Under the pieces are notes generated by a model, which saw nothing but the letters and a program-made list of their open reading frames with translations, had not been told where the DNA came from and searched no databases. From Aphrocallistes beatrix (lineage: Eukaryota; Porifera; Hexactinellida; Sceptrulophora; Aphrocallistidae), in NCBI GenBank assembly GCA_963281255.1, contig OY725488.1:3991925-4055924 (forward strand): a stretch of DNA of 64,000 bases, in the 5' to 3' direction. Positions 55,700 through 64,000 of the stretch are shown one piece after another; positions within the stretch are counted from its first letter, which is position 1, and each line of letters opens with the position of its first letter. A program made the translations under genes and the position numbers.

Positions 55700-56681
55700 C
55701 CCCTGATCTATCTGTAGATTTGATGCTACCTCAAGAGTTTATAGACTCGCTCAATATGATGTAGATGACGCCCTACAGATGGGTGGCGAGATCATCAAAT
55801 TCTCTACTCAAACTACTGAGACTACAGGCAGTTCCTGTCCCACGATCGAGCACGCCTACCCTCCTCCTCCCACTCTCTCGCATGACTCAATGTCAGCCAG
55901 ACGTGACGATTCCTTCAGCCGATGTTTCTAACCAAGTGAATATAGACCAACAGCTTCATATAGCCCAGAACCTGTCCACGGTACACCGAAATTGAAGTTC
56001 CCTCCTCGCCTCTCTCTTCTACTGACGAGCTGGATGAAGCGATTCTTACGACTTGGAGGTTAGACCGCTTATTAGGGCTGATATTGCATCATCTGTTAAC
56101 CTAGACGATATACTGTAGTACTAATCGCTGTATTGTAAGGTTAAATGTTCTTCATTTAATGTCTGCTATGTAAATGTTTCCAGTTTGATAGTGAATAGCT
56201 AGAATTCTGGGACTGTTAAAATCTGTTAAAGAAGGAAGTCGTTTTGTTTTGTAATCAGGAACGACAGGATTGACTCGAGGAAGGAAGGAGTGAATGAGGG
56301 AAGTGTTGGGAAGGGAAAGGAAGAACATTTAACCTTACAATACAGCGATTAGTACTACAGTATATCGTCTAGGTTAACAAATGATGTAATATCATTCCTA
56401 ATAAGCGGTCTAACCTGTCGTAAGAATCACTTCATCCAGCTCGTCAGTAGAAGAGAGAGGTGAGGAGGGAACTTCAACTTCGGTGTACCGTGGACAGGTT
56501 CTGGGCTATATGAAGAACATGGCTGAGGCTGTTGGTCTCTATCCACTTGGTTAGAAACATCGTACATTCCTACAATTTCTTGATCCGTTGGCAAGTACTT
56601 ACAGTTCTCAATATTTAGAATGTATTTATGGACATTCCAAACTAACTTGACTGATAGTAATTGTTTAATTGTCAATTCCAC
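55700..56681. pseudogene. Possible Harbinger second-ORF remnant with a large inverted repeat
   Basis: 55680-55930 on the plus strand reads GGPP, later TSRVYRLAQYDVDDALQM and PPPPTLSHDSMSARRDD; a GGGPP-type motif is common in the Myb/SANT-like second protein of Harbinger elements. 55925-56153 recurs inverted at 56324-56564 (about 230 bp arms, about 170 bp loop). The minus-strand frame 56681-56427 covers the second arm and extends with KQLLSVKLVWNVHKYI. Assignment to Harbinger is a guess; the inverted repeat is directly visible. Confidence 0.4.
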
Positions 56682-56990
56682 ACTAACTAGACTGTAGTTA
56701 CGGACTCGACAAATTCATTAGCTGATTACTTATTACGCTAAAATGTGGTCAGAAATGTTTGTTCATCATGTGTATTGGTTTATAGTTATTTATTTACTCA
56801 AATCAAGCTATGTCTCCATAATCTCTAATAAACGAAATAATGCTCTAATAGGGATGACATGAACAACATGCTTCATCATCAACCCTCAGAGCCTTCCAAA
56901 TGCATGTGTATAGCTGCGATAGTGCCTGAATAATTAATGGATCCCTCTTGCTGGTGCATTTAAAATTATAATGACGAAAATTGCATATAG

Positions 56991-57255
56991 GTACAAGGTG
57001 GAAATTGTGGTTATCTCGCAACAATGAGTGCACTTGCAGGAGGAGCAGATAACGTTTACATTCCCGAACAGCAATTTACAATTTCAGACATTATTTTGGA
57101 TATTCGAGAGATTGTTGCAAAATTTAAAAATGGGAGTAAGCGTGGAATCATAATAAGGAATGAAAATGCAAATTCTTATTATACTACTGATGTAATACAA
57201 AATATATATGAAGCAGAGAGTGAAAACTTCTATTGCTGTAGATCAAGCATATTAG
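56991..57255 (+). CDS. PFK: 6-phosphofructokinase, next exon
   Basis: The acceptor TTGCATATAG precedes 56991 and the donor GTACAAGT follows 57255 (88 codons plus one base). It reads VQGGNCGYLATMSALAGGAD, then VYIPEQQFTISDI, KRGIIIRNENANSYYTTDVI and RSSILG. These match the region after FIIE in animal phosphofructokinases (GGYCGYLATMAGLAAGAD, RGLVLRNEKCNENYTTDFI). It follows the 46894-47502 exon directly. The next expected segment (QQGG.PSPFDR) was not found before the window end, so the gene continues beyond 64000 or across further insertions. Confidence 0.92.
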
Positions 57256-58511
57256 GTACAAGTTGTAATGCATTTTGTTTTCTTATTTTTCATTACTTTA
57301 ATATTTTAATTATTTGAAAGAACAATACTCTACTAACGTTAAAGGTTTAGTCAATTTTATTCTTGTCAATGCACTGTTCTCTATTATCGGTTATTCAGCG
57401 AGAAACATTGATTTGTATTTTGTAATAATAAATTGAATTGAATTAGTGTTTTTTTTATAACTTTTTTTTTTACAGCCTAGAACACCAATATTACTAATAG
57501 TATATTAAGATCAGCAGGCTCGTAGTTACCCTGGGAATACTTGGGGTCAAATGTATAAATAGAAATGACCCACTTTCATTTTCACTTTCAGTTTACTTTC
57601 AATTCACTTTCACTTTCACCTCAACATTCCAGAACGTGCCAGGGTTAACATAGGAATGTTTTAAAATCAAGCAATATAAGTGATAGACCCAGTCTGTTCG
57701 CACAAGACTACTATTTAATCGAAAATTTTGATGCATTTTGATTTATTCTTTTATGATTTTCATGACACCCATCTCTCTAGGTACTTACCATAGACTCCTT
57801 TAACTAATACTGTTGGTATTCAATCATGGGTCTTGGAAATTGAATCCATGGTGTATTTTTGATATCTCTTAATCGCTCAAGTTAGACATAAGAAATTTAT
57901 TATTGTCAAATAGGGAGTCAAAATTTTGGGGTTTACTAATCATGTTACCTTTCCTCAACTATGTGTGAAATGTGAGTTAAGTCGTTTTCACACTTGTTTT
58001 TCACAGATTTTGAGATAAATTTTGGCGTTATTCTGACCTATTTTAAACTAATTTAAACGTTATTAATATATTATTTCCGGAGGATCAGGATGGTGACGAG
58101 TTGATTCGAAATATTTGAAAATATCTGATGGAATATATTTGTATTTCAGCGTTGCTATGGAAAAGTATTTACCATTTCTGGAAGTCGTTTTTATTCGTTG
58201 TTTGCTTGCGCACCTTAATTGTATCCACCCCTCCACTCTATATAAAGTTTGAAACACTATAAGAACAAATCCCAAAAAGAATCATAGATAGTTTAATATA
58301 TTTCCTACTTCACACGGCCAAAATAAAATTAAAAGGACAAAATTGTATATATACTCATAATGTAGGAAATACTATATTTTACATTTCTAATTCGCAATCT
58401 ACACTCTAATTACTCATAATTGAGATCCTCAACTCAATTACTAACTTTAAAAGTATCTACCTTTGATACCTGATGCTACCTGCCCTTAATCACGAGCATT
58501 CAATATGATAA
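57256..58511. other. Intronic spacer with one mini-MITE
   Basis: Apart from the piggyBac-like MITE, no feature was recognised. A short T-rich stretch at 57440-57470 looks like an ordinary low-complexity run. Confidence 0.4.
57526..57648. mobile_element. piggyBac-like mini-MITE, copy 4
   Basis: TTACCCTGGGAATACTTGG at the left and ACGTGCCAGGGTTAA at the right are inverted. CACTTTCATTTTCACTTTC lies inside. Confidence 0.6.
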
Positions 58512-59010
58512 CTACAAGCTCGCTTCGCTTGTTTGCAGTTTGCGGCTAGCGGACACTTTGTGTCCGCCAAAGGCGCCTTGTGGGTGCCTGGGGTCACATT
58601 GATTAATTATAAGAGAGATAACATCTCTAAATACGTCTGTCCTACTGTTATAATCGATATCGCACGAAAAATCACCAAATTCGTCAATTTTTAAAATTTT
58701 GATGCGTAATGACGATGTCATAACAAAGTGACGAGTTATCATTTTTTGATGATAGTTGCATCATATGTGAGATATATTAATATACACATTCTCTTAAAAT
58801 TTCAGCCTTCTATTCCCTAAAATGGCTTAGTTATGGTCGAAAAACTGACTTAATTATGGGAGAAATTTCGTCATAATTCCATTATGAATAGACATTTTGG
58901 TCTGAGGTGAGAACTTAGTGGAGCCCTAGCCCAAAGACTCCCACATGCCAAAAATCAGCTTTCTGCGCCTCACAGTTTCTTCAATCAATTCGTTACAGAT
59001 ATACTATATA
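58512..59010 (-). mobile_element. Repeat A, nearly full length
   Basis: From AGCTCGCTTCGCTTGTTTGC and GCGGACACTTTGTGTCCGCC through CTCTAAATACGTCTGTCCTA to GTTACAGATATACTATATAT, where pogo- and Tc1-type MITEs are inserted in the TA tract. Confidence 0.75.
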
Positions 59011-59012
59011 TA

Positions 59013-59152
59013 CAGTAGAACTCGGATAGTACGTCCTCGGGATACAACGTACTTCGGCTTAGTACGTACTCATTTCTATAAATCAAAATTGATTTATTAA
59101 TAGATTCCTATGTAATATCTACGGAGGGGGACGTACTAACCGAGTTCTACTG
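59013..59152. mobile_element. pogo/Tigger-type MITE (CAGTAGAACTCGG)
   Basis: 140 bp, TA flanks. CAGTAGAACTCGGATAGTAC at the left and GTACTAACCGAGTTCTACTG at the right. Confidence 0.85.
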
Positions 59153-59162
59153 TATATATCTA

Positions 59163-59639
59163 CACTACCCGGACAAAAGTATTTGCACACTTCATTATCT
59201 TACGTGCATTTAATACTAAAATGGGTATATTCATGAAGATTAAAACTCCGAAACGGTAAGTGTTACAACTAATCAGGTTTTAAATTCAAAATCTTCGCAT
59301 TCGAATTAGTTATTGTAGGATATTTCTGATCAATTACTAATTCCCAATTATTTCAAATTATCAATCACTGCCACCTTGTGCTACATATGTCCCTTTTTAT
59401 CACTATACATGATGGTGATGTACTACCCCTTGTGCCACAGGTTGATAATTTACTCATTGGGTTGAGCCATTTGTTAGAAATCTTTAACTATTACTAATTC
59501 GAATGTTTTTTTTCGAATCTTATTTCAGACTCTTAATAGCTCTTTGACTTTGAATACTTTTGCCCTCCATGAAAAGATCAATTTAGTACTATTTGTATGG
59601 GGAAGAATATAGTGTACAAATACTTTTGTCCTGTTAGTG
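59163..59639. mobile_element. Tc1-type MITE (CACTACCCGGACAAAAGTAT)
   Basis: Ends CACTACCCGGACAAAAGTAT and inverse ATACTTTTGTCCTGTTAGTG, TA flanks, no coding sequence. A fragment of the same kind of end lies at 10852. Confidence 0.8.
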
Positions 59640-59658
59640 TATATATCTATTAGTTAGT

Positions 59659-59890
59659 GTATATAAAAACTTTCAACACAAATACTTATTTTCATGTAAA
59701 AAATTATCAATCTGTGCTATTCTGTGTTACTAATCCTTACTATTAAAACTCGATTAATGTTTATTTGTATATACGTATATACAAATAAACATTAATCGAG
59801 TTTTAATAGTAAGGATTAGTAACACAGAATAGCACAGATTGATAATTTTCTACATGAAAATAAATCTTTGTGTTGAAAGTTTTTATATAC
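59659..59890. repeat. 232-bp palindrome containing two repeat A 5' ends
   Basis: Perfect symmetry around 59774/59775 (ATACGTAT) with only a few substitutions and no length change. Each arm holds CCTTACTATTAAAACTCGAT and, outside it, unrelated flank (TAACACAGAATAGCACAG on one side and its complement on the other). Confidence 0.9.
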
Positions 59891-60184
59891 CAGTTCATTT
59901 GGTGACCGTTTGCATTCATAGATTTCAACCGCACTGGAAGGAACTCAATTTTTTCATTGTTATACATTAATTATCAACACAATTCGTAGAAAGGACTTCA
60001 GTTGATTATTTAGTTTTTCAATACGTCTTTAAAATATCATCGCTAAATTTAAAACTTCATATTTTCATTTCTATAGGCCCCTTCAGAGGTCTGTTAGCGT
60101 CATCAATTTGGTCTTGAACTTGCATTCTACCTTTTCTCTATTAACCTCACGAATTGAGAGGTTATGCATTGTAGGATAAAAAAA

Positions 60185-60310
60185 TGACCTTTTTCAGAAC
60201 GTCCTATTGTCAACCGTATGAAGTTGGTCTCTAACCTACTTTTGGAATTTGTTTACTTTCTGTAACTATTATGACCAAAAGTAAACAATTAATTTATCAT
60301 ATAAATTTCA
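60185..60310 (-). mobile_element. Repeat B, single tandem unit fragment
   Basis: TGTCAACCGTATGAAGTTGG, TTTGTTTACTTTCTGTAA and AAAAGTAAACAATTAATTTA match one unit of 26340-26945. Confidence 0.6.
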
Positions 60311-60502
60311 AAATACGATATCAATTATAGTGGATAAGGAATTTGTTGTATTTAAAAAATGAATTTGTGGTTACCATTGGAATCCACGTTCCACTTTTGA
60401 AAATTGTATAATACGAATATATATATAGGGGTATATACGTATATATATATATACTTAGAATTTCTATTTGAAATATAAACTCCGTAACAATTGAATATTT
60501 TC

Positions 60503-61228
60503 ATGGCATATAGTACACGTAATCAAACCATTCATCCCATATTTGGCAAACCGCAGGAGCTACCATTAGGACAGCTTCCAATTCAAAAAGAAGTGTTCCT
60601 GTACTATGAGTTGACTGGCTCGAAACTACAATAATTGGGATGAAACCTTCGAAAATTTGGATACCGCTGAAATTGTAGTTTCAGATGCCCTGTCAATTTG
60701 GAACCGTGCTACTATTCCGACATCTACTTTTTAAACAGTCCAGAAAAAGATGAATGAACTAGTAACTAAGGTCAGGAATCTGATGAAAGTATACAAGAAC
60801 CGTTCGGATACTGAGACATTCAAATTACAAGTAATGCAATTCGACAAACAATTTGACATCTGTTCATGCCCATGTTTCGCGAATTTCGAGACGATTCCAC
60901 AGTCAAAAGAAATATCCACACAATTATGTAGTTGCAATCCAAGGATTCCCATTAACCAGTTTGATATTCACTTCTATTTAGATCAAATGGGTCTCCGTGT
61001 GAAGTTCATTGGGCCTGTAAATTTTAGAGAGACTCAACTGGAATCGAGAGGAGTACAAAAAGATATTCAGGAGAGCATATGAATTGGGAAAGAAAATCAG
61101 CGTATGCAAGATTCAATCTTATCCTTTTCGGATGTACACGTATCTCCATTAAATGAATGCTTTGAGCATATTTCTGATTGTGAAGATAGTGATTTTGAAG
61201 TGCAAACGAGATCGCAGTACACGCAATA
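60503..61228 (+). pseudogene. Unrecognised arthropod-type cysteine-cluster protein, broken
   Basis: From ATG 60503 the frame gives GKPQELPLGQLPIQKEVFL, stops at TAA 60632, shifts to TAEIVVSDALSIWNRATIP with a stop at about 60733, then is open 60750-61082 (LVTKVRNLMKVYKNR, FDICSCPCF, LCSCNPRIPINQFDI, FYLDQMGLRVKFIG). After TGA 61080 the same frame goes on to 61228. The layout (IW.KA.IPT, FDI-C-C-C cluster, C.C...IP, FL.DQ) is one I associate with uncharacterised proteins of arthropod genomes, but I cannot name the family. Four breaks make it a pseudogene. Confidence 0.5.
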
Positions 61229-62880
61229 ATACACACATATACCAATCTCTTGCTGAAATACAGCTATCAGATATGGTATTTCAGATCGTGCAGCCTAAAG
61301 TATGTGCTGTTTTAAGCGCAAAAAGGAATATTCATTGACAAATAAATCTTTTAGGAATCCAAGTAGGAGAAAGCCCTGATATCGTGAGAAAAGATTTTAA
61401 CGATTGAGGATATCACCGAAAATACCTCCTCTTAACAAACCTTTTAAAATGTGCTCCAAATGTAGCTCTTCACAGAGTATCCACATGAGTAATGCAATGC
61501 CATAACAGTTCTTAATAAGTGTTAATTCTTTCTCGATTTAATTAGGAAAGATCTGACTCCCAATCCTTCTTATCCTTCCTTTTTGTCACCTTGTAAGTTC
61601 GGAAACGAATCGATATCAGGCATCGAATTTTGATCTGCGAGCGATTAGGAAATAGCAGCTAAACAATGACGAGATTAGGAGCTCCTGAAGTTAGTTGTAA
61701 AGAGCTATCGAGTCAGTACGTTCTGCGCTGAAACCCAAAAAATATTCAGCAACACAAGGGGAGTAGTGATAATAAACAATCATACGAAATAAATAAGTTA
61801 AAAGGTGTATTATTCCTGCAGACGATTCTGATGACTCTCTATTCTATATTTACGGATACCGATGCCTATGATTGCGTGCATCTGTAATATTTGTGATCAA
61901 ATTTTACCTTCTCAGGAGAGAAATCAATCAATCTCAAATTTGTCATATGTTTCACAACTTAACATCTGTTCCTAATCGTTCAACCACTGTTGTGCACAAG
62001 TTTCTAGGGCCTTAGATGTTAGCTACCTTCGTTTTATGTAATTTACTGCTTGTGACATCTCTCATGATGAAATAGCTTAATTTACAAGTATGGGATATAA
62101 ACACTTCCCGTTTATATCCCAGATTCATGAGCAACATAATTGATGCTACAGTGTGGGTCCTCATCAACAATGTCCTCAATACGAGCGATATTCTCGCCCG
62201 TCCTTAAATTCGGGGCAGGACTGGGGTTGGTTGATCCATTTTAGGGCTCTGTTGTTTTGTTTTTCTCCAGTGCGGTTAACCGGCTAACCGATGTAATTCT
62301 TAATTGGTTGAAATATGGATTTTTGAACTAATGTTGAACCTGATATTGAAAAATTCAATGGTCTCGAAATATTATATTTGGATAGAAATTAGAAATAATA
62401 TTGTATTATCAAATTTTAGAAGTAATATTAATGAATTTCCATCGAACAACAATGAAATTAGTCTAAATACTTAGAAAATCAAGCAGCTCTGCTAAATTCA
62501 AGATTTTCTTAACCGTTAACCTTGATTGACTGCGGTTAGCCGATCAACTGGTTAACCAAACTCAGGCTTGTCGGGGACTGGTCGAATGTCTTCTTCAAAA
62601 GATAGTCTTCATCCTTGGAAAAGAGCTGCCCACTCACATACCCTTGAATACGAGATGCGACTATCAGGACATACAATAGTCAGTTCTTCAAATATCGCTT
62701 TAGCAGCAAACCCGAGTTTTGTGCGAAACTTGATGTAGGTCCTCTGTTAAATAATAGAATCTCATTTCTTTGAGACTATAAAATTAACCCCAATATCAAA
62801 AAGTGAAGTATTACAATCTCGTGAAGCTCTGAAAATATGCTTGCAATTGAGTTGAATTCAACTGCAATCGAAAGGTACAG
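61229..62880. other. Spacer with a possible hAT-like inverted repeat
   Basis: About 62268-62565 has CAGTGCGGTTAACCGGCTAA on one side and GCGGTTAGCCGATCAACTGG plus TTAACC on the other, roughly inverted. No duplication was identified. The rest shows nothing. Confidence 0.35.
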
Positions 62881-62881
62881 G

Positions 62882-64000
62882 CAGTACCGTGATTAGGGGG
62901 GGGGGCGAGCGGGGCATTTGCCCCGGGCGCTAAATTTCTAGGGGCGCAAAAATATGAAGGAACAATCCAGGCAATGGGGCGCTCCAAAATGCAAGGTCTA
63001 AGATTGCCGTTTTTATGCCAACTATACTAGTATGGAACTTTTTTTCAGTAAAAATAAGAAGAAAAACAGGGGAGTAAGCTTGAAAATCGGGGTACTGCTT
63101 ACCTTCTTGTGGTAATACATTAATCTAATGGGTTTTTGTCGAACCTTCTTAGAAAACCTTGTCAATCTTTTCAACTATGTATTCGTAATTAACCAATTAA
63201 TGAAGGATCTATTGTTTGAAAGTGTTTATTAATAACATACTGAAATATGCTTTCAAATATAAATATCAATACGTATCAATGCACTAGTACTTTTATAATT
63301 TCAAAAACAGTTAGAATTCAAATCCACGCTTCTGAAAATAGAAGAGATCTAGGATAAAATGTCTAAAAAAACCTTCTGGTTCTCAATTTCGAAAGAAACG
63401 TTTACAGCAAGAAAAAATTGTGGAAAGTCAACGAGATGCACTTTTGAGTTACGTGCACCCTCAACAAACAGACAACTTTCATGACCTCAGCCAACTCAAC
63501 GAAGCTGCTTCTAATCACATGTTGATAGATGTAGAGAATGAAATTGCCAATGAGCCCACAGTACAAAATGTGTTTGAGTGTGAGGCCTCAGTTTTTGAAC
63601 TCGATGACATAGTACCTGACGCTTCCGTTGAAGAACTTTCTGAGCACATACACGTTAATGCACTTTCATTCAATAACCCCAAAACCTGGATTGATGAAAA
63701 GGATGCAATCATTTCCAAAGTGCGTAAATTACTCGTAGAACACGGGCCGATGAGTGGAGAGAAAGCTGACTATTCAGAATCTTTGTCAGAAGATGGTAGA
63801 AGATTGACCAACGAATGGTTTTATAAACGTATGCACAACGGTGAAAAACTGAAGAGAAAGTGGCTAATGAACTCTGAAAGTGAAAGAGCCATATACTGTT
63901 TTCCGTGCATTGTATTTTATTATCAAGATTGTCAGGATAGCCAAACTGCAGATCCTCAAAAAGGTTTCAAAGATTGGAAACATTTGTATCGGATAATCGA
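62882..64000 (+). mobile_element. hAT element, 5' part, cut by the window end
   Basis: CAGTACCGTGATTAGGGGG at 62882 opens a G-rich terminus with GGCATTTGCCCCGGGCGC, a style common in hAT elements with TTF-type zinc fingers. The transposase gene starts about 480 bp in and runs off the right edge. Confidence 0.75.
63366..64000 (+). CDS. hAT transposase N-terminus with TTF-type zinc finger (partial)
   Basis: An open frame reads KKPSGSQFRKKRLQQEK, a typical N-terminus of TTF/ZMYM1-like hAT transposases, then an acidic linker and NEWFYKRMHNGEKLKRKWL, AIYCFPCIVFY (CFPC, part of the TTF finger) and KGFKDWKHLYRII at the edge. The expected ATG (63359) is separated from this frame by a run of seven A (63365-63371); six would join them. 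So either a one-base expansion inactivates it, a different start is used, or there is an upstream exon. About 210 residues are visible of an expected 600-800. Confidence 0.8.

Larger units (their letters stand above)
47503..56990 (+). other. Phosphofructokinase intron, 9.5 kb, transposon-filled
   Basis: The exon ending FIIE at 47502 and the one starting VQGGNCGYLA at 56991 are adjacent in known phosphofructokinases. The intron holds repeat A copies, a pogo MITE, a DD37E element, hAT and Harbinger pseudogenes and a minisatellite. 47503-47837, 51703-52299 and 53641-53817 show nothing recognisable. A TA microsatellite occupies about 47865-47958. Confidence 0.85.

Overview
This is a repeat-saturated, AT-rich animal nuclear sequence with spliceosomal introns. 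No operons, ribosome binding sites or prokaryotic signals are present. The mix of Tc1/mariner relatives (DD34D, DD35E, DD37E), pogo-type MITEs, P/THAP, Harbinger, hAT, Helitron and Ginger elements plus a CR1/L2-type LINE fits an arthropod. A copepod such as a sea louse is plausible, but that is inference from composition and element content only.

The only host gene I can defend is ATP-dependent 6-phosphofructokinase. Two consecutive exons from its C-terminal half lie at 46894-47502 and 56991-57255 (+), split by a 9.5 kb intron full of transposons. Upstream and downstream exons were not found, so much of the window may be intronic or intergenic.

Layout. 1-5.4 kb: a Helitron helicase gene ending in an OTU-like domain, split by nested insertions whose target duplications let the original order be read. 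7.1-9.7 kb and 35.9-38.4 kb: two inverted-orientation copies of a non-autonomous P-type element carrying a broken THAP domain. 10.3-13.6 kb: a nested stack (repeat A inside repeat B, a hAT MITE, then a mariner). 14.9-28 kb: pogo, piggyBac-like and DD37E elements, a dead mariner and many copies of repeat A. 28425-35513: a Ginger-type transposon (gypsy-like integrase plus OTU protease in about 11 exons) with 4-bp target duplication GTTC and a mariner nested in its right end. 38.8-39.9 kb: a 1.08-kb palindrome. 40.3-41.6 kb: a DD35E element. 44.3-46.5 kb: a LINE. 46.9-57.3 kb: phosphofructokinase exons and intron. 57.5-64 kb: MITEs, a short palindrome, an unrecognised cysteine-rich pseudogene and the 5' part of a hAT transposase that runs off the edge.

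Two abundant dispersed repeats, called A and B here, share a 5' end (TATTAAAACTC, then GAATTGATTGAAGAA). They resemble non-autonomous Helentron/DINE-type elements. Most protein-coding sequence is transposon-derived, and nearly all of it is broken by stops, frameshifts or loss of catalytic residues.
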